The notes: generated by a model not told the origin, from the letters alone. A stretch of 30,540 bases of DNA from JASFRS01 sp050114795 (GCA_050114795.1 JASFRS010000005.1:1-30540), one strand, 5' to 3'; shown: positions 15,579-23,375, counted from the first letter of the stretch. Numbers and translations: made by a program.

Positions 15579-16472
15579 ATGGACCTGAAACAGCTTCGTT
15601 ATTTCACTGAGATCGTTGACGCGGGCAGCGTCCGCCAGGCGAGTCAGAGCGTAAATATAAGCCAACCGGCGCTAACTGTCGCTGTTCAAAACCTTGAGAC
15701 GGAACTCGGTGTCTCCTTATTTGCGCGTACAGGTCGCAAACTGATACCGACTAATGAAGGGCGATATTTCTACCGCCATGCGCGAGCGCTTCTATCGCAA
15801 TCCGAGCGATTAAAGGTCGATATGCGAGCGTTAAAAACACTGGACAAGGCTGAAATTAAGATTGCCGCACCGGTCATGATTGCCAGCACGGTATTGGCCC
15901 GACCCATAGCGACCTTTATGAAACAATATCCCGGTATTCACATCCAATTCGTTCAAAAAGGCGGACCGGAAGTAGAGCGTGCGCTCCTTCAAGGCGAAAT
16001 TGACATAGGCTTTTTAAGCCGACCGCCGCAAAGTGCTGATGTAACAGCACACAAGATTTGCGGGAGCGAGATAAAGGCATTTGTTAACCGGCAACACAAA
16101 TTGGCATCCGCACACTCAATAAGCTGGCTCGACTTATTGGAACACCCAATTGTAACTCTTCCCAAGGACTATGTGCTTCACCAAAACATTAAAAAGAAGG
16201 CCGTATTTTATCATATGGAGTCGGACATCGTTTTGGAAAGCGACGTACTTGGCCTGATCCTGCAACTTATCCTGTCCAACCCTGTCGTGGGCATCCTCCT
16301 GGAAGGCGTATCGGACATGGCGCCAGAACTTGTAAATCTGTCCATCCATGACGTAAAAGACGCAGACCAGCGCATAGAAGCCTCAATCTTTGCCTGTCAT
16401 CTTAGCAAAATACCACCGAGTCACTCCGCCGAGTCTTTTTTGAGCTTCCTCGAGAGTGGATTAGATAAATAA
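15579..16472 (+). CDS. LysR-family transcriptional regulator
   Basis: A 297-residue regulator. Residues 1-60 form the winged helix-turn-helix (MDLKQLRYFTEIVDAGSVRQ, then SQPALTVAVQNLETELGVSLF). The rest is the two-lobed effector-binding domain, where IKIAAPVMIASTVLARP starts lobe one. There is no ribosome site before the ATG; the operator-like repeat abuts it, so the mRNA may have a very short leader. Classic LysR logic would let it control the divergent NHL-EamA pair and itself. The downstream permease/DUF5676 genes are another possible target. The ligand is unknown. Confidence 0.92.
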   Translation: MDLKQLRYFTEIVDAGSVRQASQSVNISQPALTVAVQNLETELGVSLFARTGRKLIPTNEGRYFYRHARALLSQSERLKVDMRALKTLDKAEIKIAAPVMIASTVLARPIATFMKQYPGIHIQFVQKGGPEVERALLQGEIDIGFLSRPPQSADVTAHKICGSEIKAFVNRQHKLASAHSISWLDLLEHPIVTLPKDYVLHQNIKKKAVFYHMESDIVLESDVLGLILQLILSNPVVGILLEGVSDMAPELVNLSIHDVKDADQRIEASIFACHLSKIPPSHSAESFLSFLESGLDK

Positions 16473-16561
16473 TCAATGCTGTGGTATAAAAAACTATAAT
16501 AGCAAGGGTCCTAAGCTATCAAAGACCACCAGACTGCAGAGCGACGCTCCTGGGGGAGGAT

Positions 16562-16768
16562 GTGGCCGAGCATACGCAAGACCAAGCATCCAATCATCAC
16601 ACATCCGATGGTGGCGGCACTGATCTGTTTTTCTGGTGCTCTTTAATTGCGGTCATTGCGTTATACGCTTTCACTTGGCTTTCAATCCCAACACTTATTG
16701 ACTTACCCTGGATGAATTCTTTGAGCGGTGCGGTCTTTGACCTCATGAACACAATTTGGTGGGGCTGA
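16562..16768 (+). pseudogene. 5' fragment of a DUF318/ArsP-type permease gene
   Basis: A 68-codon frame with a polar His-containing start (HTQDQASNHHTS), one membrane segment (LFFWCSLIAVIALYAFTW) and the beginning of a second (VFDLMNTIWWG), then TGA. As I recall the family, these match the N terminus of a roughly 360-residue permease. The GTG start is only two bases after GGGGGAGGA, which is unusually close, and an out-of-frame ATG overlaps it, so translation is doubtful. A TATAAT at 16495-16500 could be a -10 box, with no good -35. It overlaps the next fragment by 13 bases in another frame. Confidence 0.6.
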
Positions 16769-17367
16769 TCGGGTGGAAATGGACTATCGCTTTCATCGTT
16801 CTTTCCCTCGTCGTAGCAATCATCACAGGTTTATTGTTTGAACATCTTGTGACAAAGGGGACCCTTCCGGACAATCCTAATACAACCAATCTACCCTCCG
16901 ATTTCCGCTTTAGAACGGCCGCATGGGAAGGCTTAAGAAACACGAGATTTGGGCGGCATTTTTGGCAATCGCTGATAATTGATGGTTATAAAAGCAGCCG
17001 ACCCATATTGCGCTGGATATTGTTCGGCGTCATCCTGGCTGCATTTGTAAAAGCCTTTGTGGATACACAGAATTTACAAACATATTTCGGCCCTAGCCTT
17101 GCTGGGCTTGGATTGACCATCGTAGCCGCAACGATAATTGAAGTTTGCTCCGAAGGAAGCGCACCAATCGCAGCGGACCTGCTCAGCAGGGCAGGCGCGC
17201 CAGGCAATGGTTTTGCATTTCTTATGACAGGCGTTTCCACAGATTATACAGAAATCGTAATTCTACGGGAAACCACGCATTCCTGGAAAATTGCATTTTT
17301 CCTCCCATTGCTGACAGTACCGCAGGTCCTGTTGATAAGTTGGGTTTTAAACACCGGTTCCATATGA
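16756..17367 (+). pseudogene. 3' part of a DUF318/ArsP-type permease gene
   Basis: A 203-codon frame, best start TTG 16756 or GTG 16759. It begins with LIGWKWTIAFIVLSLVVAII, which in the family closes the first half of the permease. It continues through a cytoplasmic linker to the complete second half: YFGPSLAGLGLTIVAATIIE, then EVCSEGSAPIAADLLSRAG, then FLMTGVSTDYTEIVILRETT. The first-half core, expected to carry a matching cysteine-containing motif, is absent. I infer a deletion of roughly 90 codons that also shifted the frame. The fragment might still make a half-size protein. The family moves metalloids, organoarsenicals or unknown solutes. Confidence 0.65.
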
Positions 17368-17397
17368 GAATCTATATGAGAAAAAGGAGATGGCAAA

Positions 17398-17661
17398 ATG
17401 AAAATAGATGAATTGGCATTTGCGAAAGCCCTGGCCCTAACCAGCGCAATACTCTGGATTATTTGTGCGGCCATTGTAGCTGTTCTGCCCGACATGATGA
17501 TGAGCATGACAGGTGACATGATGCATATGGATTTAAGCGACAGAGCTTGGGCCCTGGATTGGACAGGATTCCTGATCGGACTGGTCCTATGGAGCGTGAT
17601 TGCAGGCATCTTCGGGTGGTTAATTGCCAGTTTTTATAACCGCTTCAACAAATCTGCCTGA
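17398..17661 (+). CDS. DUF5676-type small membrane protein with a Met-rich loop
   Basis: An 87-residue protein with two membrane segments (about 10-30 and 52-78) and the C-terminal IASFYNRFNK typical of DUF5676 membrane proteins. Between them, residues 31-44 are PDMMMSMTGDMMHM: seven methionines in fourteen residues plus one histidine. Such clusters bind Cu(I) or Ag(I) in copper-handling proteins. AAGGAG lies 7 bases before the ATG. It follows the permease fragments by 30 bases. DUF5676 genes are often near metal-transport genes, so a metal-resistance context is inferred. Confidence 0.75.
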   Translation: MKIDELAFAKALALTSAILWIICAAIVAVLPDMMMSMTGDMMHMDLSDRAWALDWTGFLIGLVLWSVIAGIFGWLIASFYNRFNKSA

Positions 17662-17698
17662 GTCTGCAAACGCTTTTTGTTAGACTAGAAATTGGTTT

Positions 17699-18853
17699 TT
17701 AGCCGGGTGCCCGCACTATAAAGCACCCGACGTTTCGAGCTTTCAAGCTATCACAAGCTTGTTGGGCTGAATTGCGGTCTGAGAATGGACCGAATTGTGC
17801 GCGGTGGAACACACCTTTTGCGCCCAAGTCCACCTCAAAATTAAAGAACTGATAGCGACTCAATATGTCTCCATATTGTGCCTTCAGCTTTTCCCATTCA
17901 CTATTCGCATTATAGACACTGCGATAAGCGCCGATTTGAACCCGCCAGACATCAGCCACCTGGGCTGGTTCTGATGTTGGGCGGGACGTGGTGGCGGATT
18001 CGGTCTTGGGCAAGTTAATGCTTGCACTCGCACCGGACCCACCTTCCCGCGGCGTAATCTGCGCTAAGGGTGGTGTCGTGGGTGTGGTTCGGGGTTCAGG
18101 CTTAGGTGCCGGCGGAGCCGCTTGTTTTTGAACAGGCGGTAGAGCCTGTTCAGTTTGGGCAAGCTGGACAGGGGTTTCTGCTTTTGCTTCCGTTTGAGCC
18201 GACGCTTGAGAGAGCAGGCCCTTTAGAATCCGGTCAGCTTCGGTTTTTTGCGCAGCATTTAAATGCGCAGACATTTCCTTGCGCGCACTAATGGCTTCAG
18301 CAACGCCACCTTGTTCTGCCAATGTTGCCCAGGCATAAGCCACAGGCCAATTTTTCTCGACATTATCACCATTAAAATACAGCACAGACAGCATATATTG
18401 AGAGCGCGCATCGCCATTGCGTGCAGCAACCGTCCACCAGCTAATGGCGTCTTCCACACGACGTAATGGAGGTTCTGCAAAATAATAAAGCGTTCCCAGA
18501 TTACCCTGTGCCGCAACATGATTCAGATTGGCAGCGCGGGAATAATAATATTCGGCAATGCCTAAATCCACATCCACACCGCGGCCCAGACGATAGACCT
18601 GACCTAAAAAAAACAATGCATAAGGATTATCGCGTGCAGCTTCTATCAGCCATTCTTCAATTGCACCTTCATAATCCCCGGCTTTATATTTAGCGACGCC
18701 TTCTTCCACATCAGCATGAACAGCAATTCCGCTCATGCCAAGAGCAATCATCAAGGCCAAACAACAGCCTATTCGTGCAGCCAATCTGGAAATAGTCTTG
18801 ATATTCAAGGACGTGGGCACCGTATCTATTCCGTTTTCAATCGCTACATTCAC
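17699..18853 (-). CDS. Secreted Sel1-repeat / SPOR-domain protein
   Basis: Up to 384 residues. A hydrophobic segment at about 27-46 (CCLALMIALGMSGIAVHA) is a signal peptide or anchor. Sel1/TPR-like helices follow from 50 to 195 (ALFFLGQVYRLGRGVDVDLG). Residues 215-300 are a Pro/Ala/Gln-rich linker, and 302-382 a SPOR domain (VWRVQIGAYRSVYNANSEW to CDSLKARNVGCFIV). SPOR domains bind denuded peptidoglycan at division septa. The start is uncertain: GTG 18853 has no ribosome site and sits 5 bases from a hairpin; GTG 18820 or TTG 18808 are alternatives. It is divergent from the ParA unit, whose third gene has a similar SPOR domain. Confidence 0.85.
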   Translation of the reverse strand: MNVAIENGIDTVPTSLNIKTISRLAARIGCCLALMIALGMSGIAVHADVEEGVAKYKAGDYEGAIEEWLIEAARDNPYALFFLGQVYRLGRGVDVDLGIAEYYYSRAANLNHVAAQGNLGTLYYFAEPPLRRVEDAISWWTVAARNGDARSQYMLSVLYFNGDNVEKNWPVAYAWATLAEQGGVAEAISARKEMSAHLNAAQKTEADRILKGLLSQASAQTEAKAETPVQLAQTEQALPPVQKQAAPPAPKPEPRTTPTTPPLAQITPREGGSGASASINLPKTESATTSRPTSEPAQVADVWRVQIGAYRSVYNANSEWEKLKAQYGDILSRYQFFNFEVDLGAKGVFHRAQFGPFSDRNSAQQACDSLKARNVGCFIVRAPG

Positions 18854-18858
18854 TTAGG

Positions 18859-18878
18859 CAGTCTGAATACTCAGACTG
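18859..18878. promoter_or_regulatory. Perfect inverted repeat beside the Sel1/SPOR start
   Basis: CAGTCTGA, a 4-base loop, TCAGACTG. It lies 5 bases upstream of the GTG at 18853. As RNA it would occupy the ribosome-site position; as DNA it could be an operator, for instance for the ribbon-helix-helix protein. A partial copy, CAGACT, recurs near 18906. Confidence 0.55.
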
Positions 18879-19088
18879 GAAATCTCGCTCAGGGCCCCCT
18901 TCCCAATCAGACTTTTAAACATATTCAAGTCAAATAGGCAATCACCGAGCGTGTATGCAAATATTAGCACCCTAATGCACCTGTAAAAGTTGCGAACAAA
19001 TTTATAAATCTCAAATTAAGCCTAATTTTAGCCGATCTCTGCTGCCAATTTACTGTTTCTTAAACCCGATCCCCTTAAATCGACAGGT

Positions 19089-19128
19089 AACGGCCGAACG
19101 GGCTGTTGACGGCATTAGCGAATGCGTC
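19089..19128 (+). promoter_or_regulatory. Two adjacent hairpins upstream of the ParA-type gene
   Basis: AACGGCC, 5 bases, GGCTGTT (7 bp with one G-U) is followed directly by GAC-GCATT paired to AATGC-GTC, with one bulged G and a 4-base AGCG loop. They end 35 bases before the ParA-type start codon. They could be mRNA leader structures or a DNA site for the partner protein. Confidence 0.5.
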
Positions 19129-19163
19129 GGCACCCGGGGCCCCCAAGGACATGAGGATAAGCC

Positions 19164-19886
19164 ATGCGCGTTGTGGCCATCGCATCACAAAAAGGTGGTT
19201 CAGGCAAAACAACTATGAGCGGCCATATAGCAGTGGCCGCAGAGCGTGCGGGTGCCGGACCCGTCGTTCTCATAGATACAGACCCCCAAGGGAGTCTGGC
19301 TGCCTGGTGGAATGAACGGGAAGACCCCGCCCCCGCCTTTGCTCAAGCATCCATCGCCCGGCTAAACTCCGATCTGGAGGAATTACGGGCGCAAGGTTTC
19401 AAACTTGCCATTGTTGACACTCCTCCGGCCATTACCATGGCAATTCAAAGCGTCGTCTCCGTAGCTGAACTCATTGTTGTCCCGACCCGGCCAAGTCCTC
19501 ATGATTTGCGTGCCGCCGGTGCAACTGTTGAGCTTTGCGAACGCGCAGGTAAGCCACTGATTTTCGTTGTAAACGCAGCAACACCGCGAGCGCGCATTAG
19601 CTCAGAGGCCGCAATCGCCTTGTCTCAACACGGGACCGTAGCCCCAATCACTATCCACCATCGCACAGATTTTGCCGCCAGCATGATTGATGGCCGCACG
19701 GTGATGGAAATTAATCCCGATTCGCCATCGGCCCATGAAATGGAAGAACTTTGGGCTTATCTGGCCGATCGACTTGAAAAGAATTTCAGGCGCACGGTTT
19801 TCCAAAATCGCGTCACTTTGGGGGGCAGCTCAACATCGGCCCGACCGGGTTTTGGTCGCCGCTCGAATGGGGCAGGAGCAGCGTAA
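19164..19886 (+). CDS. ParA/MinD-type ATPase
   Basis: A 240-residue deviant-Walker ATPase. KGGSGKTT at 10-17 holds the signature lysine Lys10 and the P-loop Lys15. Walker A' is LIDTDPQGS with Asp38 and Asp40, and Walker B is IVDTPP with Asp85. It lacks an N-terminal helix-turn-helix, so it is the short type Ib-like or orphan form. The C-terminal 35 residues are basic and Gly/Ser-rich, fit for nonspecific DNA binding. Such proteins position plasmids, chromosomes, chemoreceptor arrays or carboxysomes. There is no ParB or chemotaxis gene here. A ribbon-helix-helix gene follows after 18 bases, a typical partner arrangement. Confidence 0.9.
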   Translation: MRVVAIASQKGGSGKTTMSGHIAVAAERAGAGPVVLIDTDPQGSLAAWWNEREDPAPAFAQASIARLNSDLEELRAQGFKLAIVDTPPAITMAIQSVVSVAELIVVPTRPSPHDLRAAGATVELCERAGKPLIFVVNAATPRARISSEAAIALSQHGTVAPITIHHRTDFAASMIDGRTVMEINPDSPSAHEMEELWAYLADRLEKNFRRTVFQNRVTLGGSSTSARPGFGRRSNGAGAA

Positions 19887-19904
19887 CAAAGGGGCGTCCG
19901 ACCA

Positions 19905-20267
19905 ATGAAATCGGCAGGTAAATTAACGGCCAAACTTTTAGTGCGTAAGGGTGGAGCGTCCCCGGCGGGATCTCAAAACATTACCCAGCTGAAGCCGTTA
20001 ATTCAAAAACAGAATGAAGCGAAGATAAACGGGGCAGGCGGGCTTGAAGAAACCGCGCAATCAGATGAAGAATCCCTGGACAAGCGCATTGCAATGACTT
20101 TGCGATTAGACGGGGAACGTCATGTAAAACTGCGTGTTCTTGCAGCTCTTCAGGGGCGGTCGTGCCAGGGTCTGTTAACAGAAGCGCTGGACGCTTATCT
20201 GGATGAACAGGCAGCGGAACTAGATCCGCACATCTGGCGCAGTCTTAGCAGAGATAATGACGAATAA
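19905..20267 (+). CDS. Ribbon-helix-helix protein, probable ParA partner
   Basis: A 120-residue protein. Residues 1-60 are basic, then flexible (KLTAKLLVRKGG, later EETAQSDEESLDK). Residues 61-101 fit a ribbon-helix-helix: strand RIAMTLRLDG, helix ERHVKLRVLAALQG, turn, helix SCQGLLTEALDAYL. A mobile basic tail before an RHH domain resembles ParG-type or Omega-type partners, where the tail stimulates ParA ATPase and the RHH binds the centromere and promoter. AAAGGGG precedes the start. The fold is read from the pattern only; the partner role is inferred from position. Confidence 0.75.
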   Translation: MKSAGKLTAKLLVRKGGASPAGSQNITQLKPLIQKQNEAKINGAGGLEETAQSDEESLDKRIAMTLRLDGERHVKLRVLAALQGRSCQGLLTEALDAYLDEQAAELDPHIWRSLSRDNDE

Positions 20268-20303
20268 GCCCTTTACGAAGGGCCTGGATAAAGAGTCAGG
20301 CAA

Positions 20304-22235
20304 ATGATGAAAACAGCTCCAACATTTACACCGGAGGCGCTCGCGCCTTTGTCCTCTATGAGGCCACGCGTCAAACAGCTTTGTAGTGTCTTGGCTTTAA
20401 GCCTGGCGCTGGGAGCCTGTGCCAGCAACGCAAATGTTCAAAGTGCACGCGTGAATGCACCAGATGCGCCATTAACAGACCTTGCATGGGCAGCCGCTGA
20501 ACGCGGCGACTATTATGCGGCCATTCCTATTTTCCGCCGCGCCCACCGGGCAGATAGCGGTGATGCGGAACCGCTTTATGGCTTAGGCAAAACCTTGATG
20601 GCGGTCGGCCAATATGCTGACGCCGTTCAAGTCCTACAAAAAGCCGTTAATAACGACAGCAGTCATGGCGCGTCCTATCAGGCGCTTGGCCAAGCGTTGT
20701 TAATGCTGGGTGATTATACCGGGGCTGTAGAGGCCATGCGCAGCGCCGTCGCAAATCAGGGTCGTCGAGCTTCCACCGTGGCGGCGCTTGGCATTGCGCT
20801 TGATGCCTATGGTTCTCATGATGAAGCCGTGCAGATGTTGCGTGAAGCACGTTCAACATCACCCGATGATTTAGATATTTTAAGCAATCTTGGCTTGTCC
20901 CTCGCCCTCCATGGCAATGTTGATGAATCCATAGAGATTCTCGAAGAAGCTGTCCGCGACGGCCGCTCTAAAGCCAAACACCGGCAGAATCTAGCACTCG
21001 CTTATGCTTTGGCAGATGAATTTGATAAAGCCGTTGCTATGGCATCCATTGATTTGGATTATCGCTCCGTTCAAGCCAATATCACTTTTATCGATATGAT
21101 TCGCGCGCTGCCTGCCCAACAACGCATGGCAACGCTTCTACGAGCATCCGTAAATACCAAACGCACAACCGATGGTCATGCCTTCCGCGGTAAGACGGTT
21201 GAGAATGAGACAACACGGGCAACACTGGCCCGCTTATTACCGGATCAACGCGCTGAAGATATGTCTATGCAGGTTGCCCAAGTCGAAGAAGACGTTGACC
21301 CCGTGGGCCTTGGCGGCGTACCGCCGCTGTTGGAACCGACCGGCTGGGCCGTACAAATCGCAGCTTATCGTAAGATTGAACATCTTGCTCCTGGTTGGAC
21401 ATATTTATCCACCAAATATGCCCATATTATTGGTGGTCTTGAACCACGCCGCTCAGAAGTCGACCACCCGCCAAGCGATCGCGGCCCCGTCGGCTTTTTC
21501 TATCGGTTGAATGCAGGGCCTTTAACCAGCAAAGAAGAAGCCGTCGCCGTCTGCAATCAAATGCAGGCAGAAGGCGGCGAATGTTGGGTTCGCCCACCAG
21601 AGCCTGCTGAAGGAAAGCTGCCTCAAGACCCAGCAGCCGAACAGGACTTCATTTCCTCAGCCGACCATGATGCGGTCATGAATCAAGTGGCCCTTGATGT
21701 CATAAAAAAAGCCTCACCCGCACCTGAACAAATGGTGGCGGAAACGACGGTTGAAGAAGTAGAAGTTGAAGCCCGTGAAGACGTAGCTGAAGTCACAGCC
21801 CCGGACTCCCTGCAAGTTGAGACACGCGAAGGCGTTGCAGAAATTGTCAGCCCGGTTGCCATGACTGTCGAGGCCAATGATGGGGTACGCGAAATCACAC
21901 CAGCAACGAGCACCATGGTGGCAGCGACTGAAGACGCGGATGAAGAAGAACTGATCGTCTTTGGTGGCGATGAAAATGAGATCACGCGGGACACACCCAC
22001 GGTCGATACATTGGCTGCCGACGAGACACCCAAAGAGGTTCTGCCCGCCAATTTCGGTACAGATGGTGTGATTAACCTCAGCAAGAAAGACGAGGAGTCC
22101 TCGGTTAATGTGATTTCTGCTTTTGAAGAGGCCGAAAAGTCCCTGTTTGAAGAAGCCGTCGTGGGCTTCCCTTCGGAGCTTGAAGAGCCACCGCTTGAAG
22201 AAACAGGTTCAGAAGATGAGGAAGGCCAGCATTAA
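20304..22235 (+). CDS. TPR / SPOR-domain lipoprotein with acidic repeat tail
   Basis: 643 residues. A lipobox LGAC puts the acylated cysteine at 39; the signal would be more usual from Met19 (20358). TPR helices run from about 56 to 250 (EPLYGLGKTLMAVGQYADAV, ILSNLGLSLALHGNVDESIE). A SPOR domain spans 346-430 (GWAVQIAAYRKIEHLAPGW to VCNQMQAEGGECWV). The last 200 residues are acidic and probably disordered, with three exact-length 17-residue repeats at 488-538. It is the third gene after ParA and the RHH protein (36 bases after). Its stop codon lies in the loop of a terminator. TPR plus SPOR suggests an outer-membrane scaffold that follows septal peptidoglycan. Confidence 0.85.
   Translation: MMKTAPTFTPEALAPLSSMRPRVKQLCSVLALSLALGACASNANVQSARVNAPDAPLTDLAWAAAERGDYYAAIPIFRRAHRADSGDAEPLYGLGKTLMAVGQYADAVQVLQKAVNNDSSHGASYQALGQALLMLGDYTGAVEAMRSAVANQGRRASTVAALGIALDAYGSHDEAVQMLREARSTSPDDLDILSNLGLSLALHGNVDESIEILEEAVRDGRSKAKHRQNLALAYALADEFDKAVAMASIDLDYRSVQANITFIDMIRALPAQQRMATLLRASVNTKRTTDGHAFRGKTVENETTRATLARLLPDQRAEDMSMQVAQVEEDVDPVGLGGVPPLLEPTGWAVQIAAYRKIEHLAPGWTYLSTKYAHIIGGLEPRRSEVDHPPSDRGPVGFFYRLNAGPLTSKEEAVAVCNQMQAEGGECWVRPPEPAEGKLPQDPAAEQDFISSADHDAVMNQVALDVIKKASPAPEQMVAETTVEEVEVEAREDVAEVTAPDSLQVETREGVAEIVSPVAMTVEANDGVREITPATSTMVAATEDADEEELIVFGGDENEITRDTPTVDTLAADETPKEVLPANFGTDGVINLSKKDEESSVNVISAFEEAEKSLFEEAVVGFPSELEEPPLEETGSEDEEGQH
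21765..21917 (+). repeat. Three tandem 51-base coding repeats (17 residues each)
   Basis: Units at residues 488-504, 505-521 and 522-538: VEAREDVAEVTAPDSLQ, VETREGVAEIVSPVAMT and VEANDGVREITPATSTM. Consensus VEaR-(E/D)-G/D-VAEI-T-x-P. The protein units are clearly related while the DNA has diverged, so this is an old expansion kept at exact length. Confidence 0.8.
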
Positions 22236-22252
22236 GCTGGCCTTTTTCTTTT
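22222..22252 (+). terminator. Terminator overlapping the stop codon of the TPR/SPOR gene
   Basis: AAGGCCAGC, loop ATTAA, GCTGGCCTT (9 bp), then TTTCTTTT. The TAA stop (22233-22235) is in the loop, and the T-tract runs into the stop of the convergent ptsN gene at 22251. It looks like a strong terminator for the ParA-RHH-TPR/SPOR unit. The opposite strand has no clear U-tract. Confidence 0.88.
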
Positions 22253-22712
22253 ATGCAGCATTAGCATGGCTTTGGGTCAAAAGCGCATAAATCGCATCTT
22301 TGTCTTTCCCGCCGCGCAATTTTTCGCACATGCTTTTATCACGCAACAGTCTGGAGATCCGAGCCAGTGCTTTTAAATGATCCGCGCCAGCGTGATCCGG
22401 GGCCAGCAACAGGAACATCAAATCCACCGGTTGATTATCAATAGAATCAAAATCAACGGGTTTAGCGAGCTGCGCAAAGACAGCAACGATCTCATCAAGG
22501 CCTTCCAGTTTACCATGCGGAATGGCAACACCTTGACCAACACCCGTTGTGCCTAAGCGTTCCCGTTCAAAGACTTTTGCGAAAATATCACGTTCTTCAA
22601 GGCCGGTGAGCTCACTGGCCTTGGCGCATAATATCTGTAAGGCTTGCTTTTTACTGCTCGCCTTTACCTGTGCGAGGACCGCGTCCGGCGCGACCAAGTC
22701 AAGGATTTCCAT
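22251..22712 (-). CDS. ptsN: Nitrogen-regulatory PTS enzyme IIA (EIIA-Ntr)
   Basis: A 153-residue phosphocarrier. The phosphorylated histidine is His66 in GVGQGVAIPHGKLEGL, the PTS EIIA type 2 signature; VDLMFLLLAPDHAGADHLKA and the RISRLLRDK helix match the family. In proteobacteria it relays PEP-derived phosphate (PtsP, NPr) to control potassium transport, nitrogen and stress responses. It lies 72 bases after hpf, in the rpoN-hpf-ptsN order. A GGGA ribosome site precedes the ATG. The gene ends inside the T-tract of the convergent terminator. Confidence 0.96.
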   Translation of the reverse strand: MEILDLVAPDAVLAQVKASSKKQALQILCAKASELTGLEERDIFAKVFERERLGTTGVGQGVAIPHGKLEGLDEIVAVFAQLAKPVDFDSIDNQPVDLMFLLLAPDHAGADHLKALARISRLLRDKSMCEKLRGGKDKDAIYALLTQSHANAA

Positions 22713-22784
22713 CTGTCATCCCAGTGTTTGATAAACACCTATTAGACCAGCCTATTGCCCCCAGACTGGTCGGCACCGGATATT

Positions 22785-23375
22785 CTATCCAGCGCTAGGC
22801 GTGGGGTCTATCCAACCGATATTTCCATCGGAACGACGATAGACCACATTCAATTCCTTATTCTTGCTGTTGCGAAACATCAGCGCCGGTACATCGTTCA
22901 AATCCATAAGCATGACGGCATCGCCGACAGAGACTTCCGGAATTTGAGTCCTGGTCTCAGCTATGATGATGGGCTGATCTTCGCTTTCAGCCACTTCCCC
23001 CAATTCATCATCTTCTTTCTCCGGTGCGATGACATAAGATTGCGCATTCTGCAAGACTTGATCGTCGCGACCATGCGAATTGTGATGATTTTTCAGCCTT
23101 CTTTTATAGCGGCGGAGCTGTTTTTCAACTTTATCAACCGCAGCATCCACCGCCGCATAAGCATCAGATGCCTGCCCGCTGCTTTGTAAATTGACCCCTT
23201 GATTCGCATGTAACTGGCAATCTGCAATGAAAAGATGTCCTTCTTTGGCCAAAGTGATATTGGCGGCAATGGAGCGGTTGAAAAGTTTACTTACAGCTGT
23301 TTGTAGGCGATCTTCCACATGAGCGCGAAATGCGTCACTTACATCGACATGACGGCCAGTTACTCGAATATCCAT
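22785..23375 (-). CDS. hpf: Long-form ribosome hibernation promoting factor
   Basis: A 196-residue long HPF. The N-terminal S30AE domain spans 1-100 (MDIRVTGRHVDVSDAFRAHV, then AYAAVDAAVDKVEKQLRRYK). An acidic linker covers about 118-140. The C-terminal dimerisation domain has DAVMLMDLNDVPALMFRN and the closing NVVYRRSDGNIGWIDP. The long form by itself pairs 70S ribosomes into inactive 100S dimers. It follows rpoN by 102 bases. That gap contains a perfect 12-base palindrome (23420-23431). Confidence 0.95.
   Translation of the reverse strand: MDIRVTGRHVDVSDAFRAHVEDRLQTAVSKLFNRSIAANITLAKEGHLFIADCQLHANQGVNLQSSGQASDAYAAVDAAVDKVEKQLRRYKRRLKNHHNSHGRDDQVLQNAQSYVIAPEKEDDELGEVAESEDQPIIIAETRTQIPEVSVGDAVMLMDLNDVPALMFRNSKNKELNVVYRRSDGNIGWIDPTPSAG

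Larger units (their letters stand above)
18854..19163. other. 310-base divergent intergenic region with several inverted repeats
   Basis: No ORF is supported here. The left end has a perfect 8-bp inverted repeat (18859-18878). The centre is AT-rich and holds the likely promoters of both arms. The right end has two adjacent hairpins (19089-19107 and 19108-19128), followed by a GC-rich stretch and the ParA-gene ribosome site (GAGGAT). A possible minus-strand promoter is TTTACA, 15 bases, TAATAT (18987 to 18961), pointing at the Sel1/SPOR gene. Its spacer is shorter than ideal. Confidence 0.6.

Noticed and set aside
16560..16643. ATG frame right after GGGGGAGGA, overlapping the permease fragment start
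   Set aside because: It gives only 27 codons with no recognisable features, and the ribosome site is too close.
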